From Pyropia haitanensis (Eukaryota; Rhodophyta; Bangiophyceae; Bangiales; Bangiaceae), in assembly GCA_008729055.1 (NCBI GenBank), contig SDUX01000003.1, positions 2,035,418 to 2,099,417 of the forward strand: a DNA stretch of 64,000 nucleotides. Direction: 5' to 3'. The notes beneath the pieces are model-generated. The model saw nothing but the letters and a program-made list of their open reading frames with translations, did no database searches and had not been told where the DNA came from. Position numbers and translations under genes: made by a program. This document shows positions 33,801 through 45,600 of the stretch, piece by piece. Positions within the stretch are counted from its first letter, which is position 1. Each line of letters begins with the position of its first letter.

Positions 33801-34684
33801 GAGGATCTGCACCCAACCGCAATACACTTAATCAGTCGCCGCCTCGTAGCCACGACCGGGCTGTAGATCACGCCGTCAAACGCGGCGGCAGCTGCACCTC
33901 GAAACGTCGAGATGTCCACGGCGTACGGCTGCGTGTCTGCCGCCAGGCGGAGGAACCGCGAGAGCTCAGCGTCGTACTCGGCGAGATCCGCGACGGCTGC
34001 CTTGAACGCCTCCGCGTGCCAGCACGTACTGTCCTGCCCAGCCATCGACAGCAGCGCCACGTTCTCAGTGTTGCCCCAGCATGAGCAGAGGGTGGCACCG
34101 TCCGGGGAGAGCCACAGTGCAGCCATGTCAACCGCGTGGGGCCCGGTCACACAAAAAATGAAGCGCGAGTGGGAAGAGGCAGCGTCGACAACCTGGGCCA
34201 TCATGCCGCTCCCAACCGTGGCGCCAACCAGCGTCCGCATCCCCAGCAGTCTCCGCAATGCAGCCAAAATTAGGCTAGAAAGCACGCGCAGTCGCTCGAC
34301 GGTCGACTCGCCGCGAGTGCGACCACCAGGCCGACGAAGATGGCGAGCCGGTCGACGGCCAGCAGTCGGCCTGGGAGCGGGGGATGTAGTACCCTCAGGT
34401 GCATCAGAATCGCCACTGGCGCTGGGTGAAGGCAGAGGGTCCGAGCCCAAGTCATCCTCGTCCTCGTCAGAGGACGAATAAGAGGCGGGAATAGTTTGGG
34501 TGGAGAGGAAGGGGACAGGGGGCAGGCGAGAGCGCACGACGGGCTCCACGGGCACAGTCCGCGCAGCGAGCGACCTCGCCGCCCGTGTCGTCGAGGTAGC
34601 GAGGCGGAGCAGCCCCAGCGTTCCCAGCTGCGTCCGCCGGGATCGCAACGTCGAGTGGGCTGCATCGCAGGCGTAGTCGTCCAT
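30899..34684 (-). CDS. KDZ-superfamily transposase with N-terminal Cys cluster (one 69-bp intron)
   Basis: Join of 34684-33296 and 33226-30899. An in-frame TAG at 33287 is removed by an intron with donor GAG|GTATGT and acceptor TTTTCTTGCAG (33295-33227), giving about 1,238 residues. The start MDDYACDAAHS is chosen as the first Met in good context; an upstream Met at 34759 is possible. A Cys-rich module follows (KRCFKCGAL, then C..HG, C..GC, WTCSEGHAVQYDGGDDGLF), as in CxC clusters that accompany KDZ transposases. Then come FVCPKCGLNP and the first catalytic Asp in YIVIDGQALGF, a second Asp in VVFYDVACKM, the metal-type HAKGHTC, and the Glu in TQAAEVQHS. The core NIVCPHVVTLGFRVM is typical. 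It would cut and rejoin at the element's inverted repeats. Confidence 0.85.
33227..33295 (-). other. Intron in the KDZ transposase gene
   Basis: 69 bp and phase 0. The donor GTATGT directly follows GAG. It has a T-rich 3' half and the acceptor TTGCAG. It contains the only stop codon interrupting the transposase frame. A second optional GT...AG segment (about 33208-33145) also keeps frame, so further splicing is possible. Confidence 0.75.
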
Positions 34685-35870
34685 GGTGATGAGGCGTGTA
34701 GTGCGGCACACGGCCGGACGGGCAGCCGCGCCGCGGCCGGCGGTGGGGAGGGGGAGCACGGCGGCCCCCCACGACGGGGGCGGCGGCGACGGGGGGGGGG
34801 ATCGCCCGTGTCACCGCGACGCGAAAGTAGATGGCAGCGGCTGGACGTTCGTACGCGATACGGGGGGCGGCGACAGCGGCGGGGTGGGGTGGGTGTACGT
34901 CCAGGACGCGCGCAGTGGCGGCGGTGGCGGCGGTGGTGGTGGGCGCGCACCTCTTGCGTGCCAGGCGGCCCGTGCAGCCAGGGGCACGGTCCGTCGCGAA
35001 TGCGGCACCAAGCCATGATCAGCGAAAGAAACAGTTGTACTTTGAAATATTTACGTTTCTCGAGAACAAATGCGCCATGTCGCACCCCTGCGATTGTCAG
35101 ACAGATGTCCTAAAAAGCTTTCCGATTATGGATCTGGCTTGGGTGCACCAATCACCGCCCGTGCATCACTCACAAGCGTGACCCCTGCGCAGGCCACTTT
35201 ACAATCACGCCCCCTCTGGTTGTGCGGACCGGCACGACTGCCGGGCGGCCCAACGCAGAAGGACTAATGTACTTCCGACACTTAGACGACAGGCCTTCGG
35301 GCAAAATCAGCCCGCCTGCCCGGCGAGTCGCTCGTTACGTGCGAGTGAGGGCGGTTCCGAGACCGTCTCGTTGTCCTTCCTTTCGTTTCCACTCCACGTG
35401 CCGTCCCGCCCGGCGCCACCCCCTGCGTCGATGGACTCATCGGACACCCTTTGATGAGCATTTGCAAGCCAGCGCCCCCCCCCGACATGTAAGCACCGGC
35501 CCAAGCCCGCTTCTGATTCCACCTCTCTTCCTCATGGCGCTCCACCTCACAGCTCGGCTAGCCGTGCTGCTTCGCCCAGCGCAGCCTTGGCCCCGGCCTT
35601 GCTGGGAGACACGGCGCTGACGCCCGTATCCCTGGGCACCGATGCTGACTTGGAGAGGTACGACGTGCTGATTTACGTCGTCGACAACTTCGGCTACACA
35701 TGGTCGGGTGCGCATGGCGATCTCATGCCTGGGCGTTCCCGCCCGCCGCGCCCGGGAGGCGTCGCTCTAGTCGGGCGTAGCGGCAGTCTGAGGCCACGCC
35801 AGTCGGCGCGGAGTGGGAGGGGTTGCAGCCAAGGGTGGAGCCGACGTCGCGGCGAGCTGGTACTGCGGGT
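34685..35870. promoter_or_regulatory. Upstream region of the KDZ transposase gene
   Basis: No gene is recognised. Bases 35030-35220 are conspicuously less GC-rich than the flanks and include CCAAT on the plus strand (35147-35151). This is a plausible promoter for the minus-strand transposase, but no experimentally defined signal can be assigned. Confidence 0.3.
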
Positions 35871-37210
35871 GGTGGAGGCCGCCGCAGAGTGCTGGTGCTG
35901 TGGGTGGGGGCGGCCGCATCAGCTTGCTGATGCTGGGGGTAAGTGTGGCCGCCCAACCGTTCTGCTGATTTTGGTGGAGGTGGCCGCCCAAAGGAGCTGA
36001 TGCTGTTTATGGAGACTGCGGCGCAAGCGTGCTCGTGCTGTTCGTGGGGGTGGCCGCACAAGTGTGCTGGTGCTGTTGGTGGGCGCGGCCGTGTGAGGTG
36101 CTGGCGCTGTCCAAGGGGCCGGTAGTCCCAGCGCGCCGGTCCTGCCGGTACGTGCGGTCGCTCAACTGTGCTGGTCCTGCGAGTCGGGGCGGCAGCCGCA
36201 GGGCGCCGGTGCTATTTAAGGCGGCCAGGGCAATGTGCTAGTGCCGCTTGTTGCGGCAACAACGCGAGCGTGCCGGTGCTACTGCTGGTGGCGGCCGTCC
36301 CAGCGTGCTGGTGCTGTGGAAGGGCGCGTCCGTCCCAGCGTGCAAGTACTGTGGGTGGGGACGACCTCCCCAGCGTGCCGACTCTGCCGGTAGGGGCGAA
36401 CCCGCAAGCCTGGTGGTGCTGTGGACTGCGGCGGCCGCCCCGGCGCGTCGGTACTCTCCGTGGGGGCGGCCGCCCCCGCGTGCTGGCGTTGTGGACTGGG
36501 GCGGCCGCCCCGGCGCTTCGGTACTCTCCGTGGGGGCGGCCGCCCCCGCGTGCTGGCGTTGTGGACTGGGGCGGCCGCCCCGGCGCGTCGGTACTCTCCG
36601 TGGGGGCGGCCGCCCCCGCGTGCTGGCGTTGTGCACCGCGGCGGCCGCCCCGGCGCGTCGGTGCCGTCAGTGGGGGCGGCCGCCCCCGCGTACTGGCGTT
36701 GTGGACTGGGGCGGCCGCTCCGGCGCGTCGGTGCTGTCCGTGGGGGCAGCCGCCCCCGCGTGCTGGCGTTGTGCACCGCGGCGGCCGCCCCGGCGCGTCG
36801 ATGCCGTCAGTGGGGGCGGCCGCCCCCGCGTGCTGGCGTTGTGGACTGGGGCGGCCGCCCCGGCGCGTCGGGGCTGTCAGTGAGGGCGGCCGCCCCCGCG
36901 AGCTGGTGTTGTGGACTGGGGCGGCCGCCCCGGCGCGTCGGTGCTGTCCGTGGGGGCGGCCGCCCCCGCGTGCTGGTTTTGTGGACGGGGGCGGCCGTTT
37001 CAACCTGCAGGTGCTGTGGGTGGGCGCAGCCGCGCTCGCGTGCTGATACTGTGAGTTGGGACTGCCGCCACGACATGATTGAGCTTCTGATCGGGGCGGT
37101 CGCTCAAATGCGCTCGTTCTGTGCGTTGCGGCGGCCGCGCCAGCGCGCCGGTGCTGTTCATGAGGGTGGCGGTCCCAGCCTTTGGTGTGCAGGATGGGGC
37201 GGGCGCCGGT
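35871..37210. repeat. 35-bp / 70-bp minisatellite with a GCGGCCGC core
   Basis: Tandem 35-bp units organised as 70-bp dimers. At 36421, 36491, 36561 and 36631 the same phase recurs every 70 bp. Most units carry the 8-bp palindrome GCGGCCGC or a one-base variant. The central copies (36420-37000) are nearly identical; the outer ones, from about 35,880 and to about 37,210, are progressively diverged, as expected for an array homogenised from the middle. Because 35 is not a multiple of 3, the encoded repeats shift between frames. Confidence 0.9.
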
Positions 37211-39578
37211 ATGTGACCCTGAATCTGTCTGCCGCAGCCGGCGTCGGGATCTTTGGCAAGGCGGGTGGAATGGGGGAATATCGTTCGGGAAGGGGAGGTC
37301 GAGCTGATGGGGGAGGTGTTGTGGCCAGAGGCGGGAACAGTTGGGCGACGTTGATGTGGCGTTCGCAGCTGTCCGTTGTGGGAACCGCGTGTTGAGTGGT
37401 TTGTGAGCGGGTGAGGGGGGTGGCGGGATTGTCCCGCCGCGCGCCATGGGCCGCTGTGCGGTTTTGTGCTCTGTTGTGCGATAGCGCCATCTACGGGGTA
37501 CGAACAGCGACGCACTTCTTCCTGGCTGCGTCCAGCTGAGACGAGCAGCTCTCAAGGGCGCGAGAACACTTAGGCTAGCGGTCGGGACAAAAAATAGCAC
37601 AGTCGAAGATGCCTTGGCACCGCCGTGGAGGAGCCATGCACGCATGGCCCCTGACCCAGTACTGCGTGACTGATCCAGTGCAATCGGATTGCGGCACTTG
37701 CTGACACTGGTCCACTTACTGGATCACGCACCTGCGCTTCTTGGGATGCGTGTGTGCGCCCCTATAGCACGTCCCACAGGTTATGTCAAAGAAAGACACC
37801 TCAGCACGTTTTTTGCGATGCACTGCGTCCGTTTGCAACACTCACGACTGTGGTTCGACCAAAGTGCTTGCTCCGAGGTTCCCCCACCCAGCCTGTCGAA
37901 GCCAAGGGTGCAGGGCGCCCGTTCCGACCAAAAATGGACCAATCGACGCCTCCAACAAGAGGCGCCCTATTGCACAAATGAAGTGCCCTGAGCATGGTGG
38001 TGTCGTTTTTTTCTCTCGCAAAGACGTCCTTCATGTCTTTCTGGGCGGGCGCGTATTCTGCACCACCAGAGGCTTGGCAGCCGCGCAGGTCGCCGAACCT
38101 CGTCGGACTTCCCGTTTTTTGCACTTCAGAGCTGCTACCTTCATAGAGCTCGGACCCTCACCGAGAACATCTGCGAAACTAGTGAGTACCACAGTTTTAC
38201 GACGCTTTTCGCATGTAGCGCTGCACAAAACCTTCCCGCCGTGCGCATGACACCGGTTGCTGCGCTACGTGTCAAAAAGCGATATCAGAGGCTCGGTAGG
38301 ACCCCTCATCAGAACATAATCCATTTTCTTCCGCTCATCCGCGTCGTACAACAGGCGCAGTGGGCCTCATGTGTCAAACAGAGGCCGTCCATGGCAGGGT
38401 CACTGCCTTGCTCCCAGCACTTCAATCGACACCGTTTTCTGCTAGAAGCTTCCACAGGTCGCTGGGTAACCGCAGCATCAGTCATTGGGTCTTCTATTGT
38501 CTCCAACAACTGCCCAGAGGCCAGCGTGCACTGTAGATGGCCGCGGAAAATGACATTTCCGGTGCTAGAGCGCGCCCGAACTAGCGTGAGACCACATGAG
38601 TCACACAGGAATGGCTCTGAAACTCCCTTATCAGTGGGACGTCAAAAAAAGAGGGAATCTCCAGCAGCAACTGGGTCATTCTGGCGGCCGCGTACTGGCA
38701 TGTGCACACATATGAGTGCGTGAGCCTGGTCAGAGCCGCGTCAGCTCTCAGCCCGGATTGTCGTGGGGAGATGGTGCTCCCAGATGGTTACACGAGCACA
38801 AAATGTAGGACTGGGCTGCATAAATGGTGTTGCTCATCTGTCGCTGTTGACGTCCGCTGCGGTAGGATGTGACAACAGGAAGGGTTGGAAGAGCAAGCCG
38901 AGCATGGTCACCAGCCAGGGAATTCCGCACCGGCCCCCGCAATTCTGTCGGATTCTGAGGAACATTCCCCTTCTATTTCGGGAACTTTGTCACACTGCGT
39001 TCGCCGGCCCCACTGGCTGCAGCTCAATAACGGCCTGCCACGTCAAGGGCGCCAGACGCGTTGCCGCCTTTTTTTTGCCGGCCATCTCCCCCCACTCTGG
39101 GCGCCACTCCCCCACCGTTCCCCGCACTGTAGGCGCCTTTTCCCGCCTTACCCCGCACGCTGGGCGCCACTTCCCCGCCTCACTCCCCTGCCCCAGCAGT
39201 TTGAGGGGGTGGAACTGTACGCTCGACTGCTCTGTTCGCCACCAATGCCGCTGCACCCTCCCTGGCCCCCCCCTCGAGGTCTTGCCTAGGGGGCATCTCC
39301 GCGCGTGCTCGCGCCGGGACCGTCCCACCTGCGCCCTCCATTGTGCCGCCTCTCCGCGCGGCGAGCGGCTCTGCCTGGCGCAATCTTCGAGGTCTCCATC
39401 CCCGAGGCTTCGCCAATCTCGCACCTCTGCACCCTCCGGCGTCCCCCTCGTTGGAGCCCCTCGTCCGACCGGCGGTTTCGCTCGCCAGGCCGCTTCTGGC
39501 GCGGCCAGTCGTGACCTTCGGCGCCTGTTCTTCCCCCCATTGCCCCCCCCCCCCCCCGCTGTATCATCTGGTTCAACC
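37211..39578. other. Spacer inside the KDZ element, AT-richer, possible Cys-rich short frames
   Basis: About 37450-39000 has a markedly lower GC content than the rest of the window. Short open frames on the plus strand at 37783-38250 and 38241-38723 contain paired Cys/His spacings (for example CRSQGC and CPEHG), but they match no family I can name. The minus strand of 38309-38640 also reads as a Cys-rich peptide. From 39030 the DNA becomes C-rich and leads into the helicase gene; it probably includes its 5' UTR. Confidence 0.4.
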
Positions 39579-42209
39579 ATGACGCACCGGGTGCACGCCG
39601 AGCGGCGTCGGGATCTCGTGGCGTACGACATGTCGTTTGTCGCACTGCGGTGGGACACGGGCGGCGTGCTGGCGAGCGCCACCGACTCAGTCGACTTGGC
39701 ACGGTTGATGATTGCATGGACCCAGTTGGACCGGGACGCTGGGCTGGTGTCTACGTTTGCGACGAGCGGCGCGGCGTCATCCTGGTTGTCCGCGTCGCCG
39801 CCGCCGCTGCCTTTGTGGGCGGCGCGTACGTGTGTCGTGGCGGAGGACACGGCAGTCGTCATCGTCAACGAGGTGACGGACTCCTCACCGGTGTTTGGTC
39901 TGCTCCGTGAGGCCGGAGGGCAGCTGGCGGCGGAGAAAAACTCGTCGCTCATCCCCCGGCTGATAAACACCGTCAAGGCTCTCAACGGGGAGATTGCGGT
40001 GGTCCGTATGCTGTCGTCCGTGGCTGAGGCTGAGCAGTGGTTACTGTCGCCGAGCCTTCCCAGCTGGCTATTGGCGCCTGACACGGTGCCGTCTACCGCT
40101 TGGGTGTCCAAGAAGGACGAGGTCGCCGTCGTAGCGGTAGAGACTGCCGACGGCGTCATCAACCTATGTGACGATGACACTATCGAGGAAGATGCAGAGC
40201 AAGCGGCTCGAGTGGAGTTTCGGCGCGTAGCGCAGGCGCTACCCCCCCCCCCGCCCCTGAAGCGTACCATCCTATCGCTGGCCAGCATCCGTGACTCGAT
40301 GACACTGCCGGTGGTGTTTCAGCGCAACCCTGCGACTGGACGAGTGGTCCGGACGGACCGGATGGGTCGCTCTAGTAGTCGTTCAAGCTTGTCGTCGGCG
40401 ACTGGTGCATCATTGCTCACCCCCCCCTCGCCGGCGCCGTCTCGCTCGTCCGTCGCAAGTGAGACGCCGCTTATCACGGGGCGTCGGGCTCCGGTGCGGG
40501 GCTCCACTCCCCACTCGGGTCCATCACAGTCGGTTACAACTGGTGCCTCTCCCCCGCCCGGCTTGTTGGCGTCGCTCAAGAGCGCAAGCGAGTTGCGATC
40601 GACCACTTCGAGGCGGTGGTCAGCCTCGAGAGGCATGCACGAGAGCGGCAGCAGGTCGCGGACGCCCGCTGGCGGGGAGCTCCTCTCGAAGCGACCGTCC
40701 CCACCGCCCCAGACGTGCACTCCTCTGCCGACCCCCCCCCCCCCCCACGGCGGTCCCCCAACCAAGAAGCTGCGGCGAGCGGAGGCGGTGCCGTTCCACT
40801 TGGGACGCTTGGCCAAGAGCATCCTCGGGCGGAAGAGCGGGCTGTTTGTGACTGGTGGCGGGGGGGTGGGCAAGACGCGGGTGTTGCGCCAATGCGCGGA
40901 CGAATACCGCGATGCTCGCAGTGGCAGCCGCGCTGGGCTCCACGTAGTCGCACCGACTGGCGTGGCGGCGGCTGCCGCCGGCGGCGTCACCATCCACTCG
41001 TACCTACGCCTGGCGGCCGGGTGCTTTGACGAGTCCTTGTCAGAGGAGGATGACGCTGCGCGCCTGTTCAGCTGCATGGACGGGCTGACGAAGAGGCGAC
41101 TGGCGGACACCTCCGTCTTGTTGCTCGATGAGGTATCAATGGTGTCCAGCCGGATGTTCACCATGCTGGTGTACTCCATTGAGATGGCGCATACCCAGGT
41201 GAGCGACTACTTGCCGTGGCGCCTTGTAGCTTTTGGCGACTTCTTCCAGCTTCCTCCTGTCCGCGGGGATGAGGACCACTATGACAGCAGCGGCCAATAC
41301 GCGTTCAAGTCTGTCTACTGGAGGCGGTTGTTCCGGAACGAGCAGCTGCAGTTGCGGTACGTTTGGCGGCAAGAGGACAAGAAGCTGATTGGGATGCTAT
41401 CCCGCTTACGTGTTGGCGACCTCTCAAGCGATTTGGACAACTTTTTGCGGTCGCGATCGGCCGTGTACCAGGCACGCGTGGAGGCCGGCGTCGTGATGGA
41501 CATGGGTGTGACCCGCATCTTCCCGCACCGCCATCGTGTGAAGGCGCACAACGCGGATTGTTTGGCATCCATGGAGAAGCTGAATGGGTGTGCACGGGTG
41601 GTGTACACAGCTATCGACTACCCGATCGGCGTCAGCATGACGGAAGATCAGGTCACTGCTCAGCTTGACGCGTCTGTGCTGGCGCCCAAGAAGCTTGAAG
41701 TTTGCGTTGGCGCTCGTGTTGCGGCTTGTGCTACTGTTGGCGACGGCCAGGTGGAGGTTCCTAACGGGACCGTTGGTACGGTCATCGGCTACCAGGGCTC
41801 TTCCGCGCACAGCTTGAACGTCCAGGCTACCAGGGTTCCTGTCGTCCGTTTTGATACGGTGCGGGGTCCGGTCGTCATGACGGTTAAGCAAGTCGACATG
41901 AAGCTGCAGTCCGTCTCTCGCGACGGCGCGTACGCCAGCCGCTACCAGGTGCCGCTCGTGCTGGCGTGGGCGGTGACTGTTCATCGATGCCAGGGGCTCT
42001 CCATGGACGCTGCGGTGCTTGATTTGGCGTCTTGCTTTCTGGACGGGATGGTGTACGTTGCATTGTCGCGCGTGAGGTTCATGGAGGGCGTGCACATCCT
42101 GTCGTTTGCCAGCAACAGAGTGCGTGCCGACCAGCGCGTGGCGTTGTTTTACGAGAAGCAGCGCGACGTCGAGAACGAGTTTTCTTCCTGCGTGGACACG
42201 ATGCGCTGA
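39579..42209 (+). CDS. Pif1-like superfamily 1B DNA helicase
   Basis: 876 residues from the ATG at 39579 (AACCATGAC); the frame is open farther upstream but low-complexity. The N-terminal 270 residues are unrecognised, and a Ser/Pro-rich linker follows. The helicase core has motif I VTGGGGVGKT (about residue 427), motif Ia VVAPTGVAAAAAGGVTIHS, motif II LLLDEVSMVS, and motif III LVAFGDFFQLPPV. Next are the Pif1-signature-like ELQLRYVWRQED region (seen as NEQLQLRYVWRQ), motif V WAVTVHRCQGLSMD and motif VI VYVALSRVRFMEGV. Pif1 enzymes unwind DNA 5' to 3' and resolve G-quadruplexes. It lies inside the KDZ transposon in opposite orientation to the transposase and converges on the next gene. It could be cargo that helps replicate or repair the very G-rich element, or a captured host gene. 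Confidence 0.88.
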   Translation: MTHRVHAERRRDLVAYDMSFVALRWDTGGVLASATDSVDLARLMIAWTQLDRDAGLVSTFATSGAASSWLSASPPPLPLWAARTCVVAEDTAVVIVNEVTDSSPVFGLLREAGGQLAAEKNSSLIPRLINTVKALNGEIAVVRMLSSVAEAEQWLLSPSLPSWLLAPDTVPSTAWVSKKDEVAVVAVETADGVINLCDDDTIEEDAEQAARVEFRRVAQALPPPPPLKRTILSLASIRDSMTLPVVFQRNPATGRVVRTDRMGRSSSRSSLSSATGASLLTPPSPAPSRSSVASETPLITGRRAPVRGSTPHSGPSQSVTTGASPPPGLLASLKSASELRSTTSRRWSASRGMHESGSRSRTPAGGELLSKRPSPPPQTCTPLPTPPPPHGGPPTKKLRRAEAVPFHLGRLAKSILGRKSGLFVTGGGGVGKTRVLRQCADEYRDARSGSRAGLHVVAPTGVAAAAAGGVTIHSYLRLAAGCFDESLSEEDDAARLFSCMDGLTKRRLADTSVLLLDEVSMVSSRMFTMLVYSIEMAHTQVSDYLPWRLVAFGDFFQLPPVRGDEDHYDSSGQYAFKSVYWRRLFRNEQLQLRYVWRQEDKKLIGMLSRLRVGDLSSDLDNFLRSRSAVYQARVEAGVVMDMGVTRIFPHRHRVKAHNADCLASMEKLNGCARVVYTAIDYPIGVSMTEDQVTAQLDASVLAPKKLEVCVGARVAACATVGDGQVEVPNGTVGTVIGYQGSSAHSLNVQATRVPVVRFDTVRGPVVMTVKQVDMKLQSVSRDGAYASRYQVPLVLAWAVTVHRCQGLSMDAAVLDLASCFLDGMVYVALSRVRFMEGVHILSFASNRVRADQRVALFYEKQRDVENEFSSCVDTMR

Positions 42210-42626
42210 TGGCAGGTAGTCTCGCACTTGGTGTCGGAGTCTCTATCTGCATGACGTACTCGTTCCTCTGCCTCCTTTGATGGCTGCAAGCGTACAATTG
42301 TATGTTGTTCTCGTTTTGATAGTCTTTGATAATGTTGTTGGCTGCTTTTGAGCAGCGCTGTCTCTCTGGTCTTCGTCGGCAAACATATGGAGAACCGCAG
42401 CACAGTGTGCGTGTAGCTCTCTTGTACACAGACTCGTAGAGACGCCTCCCTTATGAGGCTTGTATTCTCTTAAGGACACCGTCCTGTGCTCTGATCGAGC
42501 GTCAAGGCATGCCAAGCAAGGCTCATCAATAAGGTATTTTCTCCATGGCGTGACGGCAAGAGACGCACTCGAAAAACAGAACGCCTGCACGCAACCACGA
42601 CGCCCGCCAGTTTTCCAACACTCGTC
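42210..42626. other. Convergent 3' region between helicase and repeat-protein genes
   Basis: About 420 bp of AT-richer DNA separates the two stop codons. It presumably holds both 3' UTRs and terminators. No other gene is recognised. Confidence 0.5.
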
Positions 42627-45600
42627 TCACTGCGCCACCGTAGTAGATGTGGGGACCACCCCTTCCAAAGTACCAGCCGCCTTCCCACCCGAAGCGACAA
42701 CCTTACGGCCAGCCTCACCCCCATTGCTCTCGATGATTTCTGTTCCAGCGGAGCCGCCATCTACCGTCCCGCCTGCACCGCCGGCCGTGTTACCGCTGGC
42801 ACCGGTTTCCTGGCGACGCGCCGCGTCCCGACTAGGAGCCGCGCCCGATGACCTACTCGCATCCTCACGGCGAGGAGTGCCCCCACCCCCGGGCAAGCCG
42901 ACGCTGCCACTTGCGACCCCAGTGCCGCCCGCGCCCGAACTGCCAGGCGTGTCGCCACCCCTAGCCGCTACCGAGGTGCCTGCCACATGATCTTGTAGAC
43001 CCTTGCGCGCGCTTGCGCCAGCCTTAGACCTCTTGGGTGCTCGAGCACTTGAGCCGCCCGGAGGTGTGGAGCGCTTGCGAGCACCAGCAGGTGGGCGGTT
43101 GCCGGTCGTAGCCGTGCTGCCGACCGCGTGCGCGACGGCGTGCTGCCTGCGGACGGCGCGCCTCACAGCAAGCCGACTGGCACGCTTGTCTGCCGCCGCG
43201 CGGATGGCGCGCATGATGTACGCTGCTTCCACGGAAGCGTTTGCATTCTCCTGGAAGCCGTCGCCGTCACCAGGAGGTCCACTACCAGCGCCTGCGTCGT
43301 CACCTCCAGTCCCCGCCGCACCACCGCCTGTGCCCACTCGGTCGGCTTGACGACTGTCGTCACCACTGCCGACTGGAGGGCTAGGGGCCGCAGGGCGACG
43401 TGCAGCGTCGGCATTGTTGACAACGGCGGCACCTTGCGCCGCTACCGCACCGTTTCCGGGTGCGCCACTATCACGAGCTTCGTTTTCTTGGTTGGCAGCG
43501 GGCGCGGCGTCGGTCACTGTCGCCGCCTCTGCGGTCGCCGCCGCAGGGCCCACGCCGCCGCCCACGTCCGTACGCTGGACGCTATCAGGCTTCTCGGGTT
43601 GGACGTCCAGCCCGGAAAGAACAAGAGAAGAATGGCGCGCCGGCCGAGCCTCAAACGATGCCTCCAGCGTCTCGGCGATAATCCTCGGCATTTCCTCTAC
43701 AATAGAGCAGAGCAAAAGGAGTACTGCAATGACGTCAGCGATACCCTTACTTTTGAAGACGGTGATGGCGGTGATGATGACAAAGTCGTCGACGCTGCCA
43801 AGCTTCAGCCGCCTGGACGCCAGCGCTGGCACGTCAAAAGCCGCCTTGATGCCCGTCATTCGCACACGGGGGCACCAAAGCGAGCGGTTCTTGTCGACCG
43901 ATACAGTGCCCAAGGGGTTTGCCATCGTGCCTGCCGGTGCCGGCGCCTTGCCCGCCCTGGGGCTTTTCCACGTCGGCAGCGCCGAGCTCCGCAAGTACGC
44001 AACGAGGTAGCCAAGTACGAGGGTTGAGCGGCTCATGCCAGCTCCCGACGCCGCATCTGCGGGCGTGTCCTCGACTTCACCAGCATCTTTAGCGTTGCTG
44101 CTCTCGCTAGCAGTAGGGGCTGCACCAGCGTCGGCCCTGGACACCGCAGCCGCGTCTGCAGCGTCCTCCTGCGTAGCTACGGCGGACGAGCGCGCGTTGC
44201 CAACGGACCTACCGCCGCCGCGCCCAGGTACCACGCCAGCGGTAACGGTGGCCGCTTCCGCGGCCACTACGGTCGTTGCACCAGCTGAATTTTCGCCGGC
44301 GGCGCCGTCCCGTGTCCCGCCGGCTGTCTCGGTACGTGGCCCAGCAGACTCATTGGCCGGCGCTCTAATAGCGGCCGCGCCAATGGCATTGCTGGCCGCC
44401 AGCCCATCCGTCCCGACGGCCGTCTCGCCGGCCGCCCCGCCCGCGGCGCCACCGGCCGCCGCGGCGGTCGACGGATTGGCCGCTGTGCCTCCCGCCTGGC
44501 CACGCACCTTGCCGTCCTCCCCACCTCCCGACACGCCGCCCACTTGTCCGCCTGCATCGCCGCCGGCATCGCCGCCCGACGGGCCGGCAGCCTCACCGCC
44601 GGCATCGCCACCCGACTCGCCGCCCACCTGGCCGCCTGCATCGCCGCCGGCATCGCCGCCCGACGGGCCGGCAGCCTCACCGCCGGCATCGCCACCCGAC
44701 TCGCCGCCCACCTGGCCGCCTGCATCGCCGCCGGCATCGCCGCCCGACGGGCCGGCAGCCTCACCGCCGGCAACGCCACCCGACTGGCCGCCCACCTGGC
44801 TGCCGGCGTCGCCGCCCGACTGGCCGCGAGCCCCGCAGCCGGCGTCGCCACCCGCTAGGCCACCAACCTCGCCGCCGCCATCGCTACTCGCATTGCCACC
44901 AGCATCGCCGCCCGCCGTGGAGCTCGCGTCGCGGCCCGACTGGTGGCCCGCGTCGCTGCCCGCGTCGCTACCCGCCTCGCCGCGCCGCTCGTCACCCGAC
45001 TCGCCCCCTGCATCGTCGCCCGCCACTCCGGCTGCGCCACCAACTGCTCCCTCATTCTGGCCGCCCGCCGCGTCACGCACCGCGTCGCCGGCCATCGTGT
45101 GACCCACATCGCCGGCCGTATTGTTATCCGAGCCGCCGTCCGAATGGTTGACCGTCCCGCCGGCAAGGGTGCCGGCTGCATTGCCGACTGGGTCAACGGC
45201 CACAGCCGCTGCGTAGCCCCCGGCGCCTGGGGCTACATCGATCACCCCCGCCAATGTGGCCTCGGTGAGGCCAGCACGAGCAATAAGAAACGCCTGGAGA
45301 GCGGTACAAGCGCGGAAGGCAATGACACGGCATAGGGAAGCAGGATTGGGGGACGCGGCTACTGCGGCAATCACTGCCTTAGCGGATGACAACGCCGCCG
45401 AGTTGGGAACACAGATGGGGGGGCGCACCGCAGAAAATGCAACGCGAGCGCGCAAAGCAGGCAGCGTCATCATCAGCGACGGAAGGAGCGGCGCAGCCCC
45501 AGCCATCCGAGCGCCATGGACAGTGCCACCTTCCGACTCCCCAACTCCGTCCTGCAAGCGACGCGAGTGGGCCATGAAGCGGTCACCCTCCCGGCCCACC

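Noticed and set aside
44551..44802. Regularly spaced repeats, considered as a CRISPR-like array
   Set aside because: The units are contiguous, in-frame coding repeats without unique spacers, inside a eukaryotic gene.
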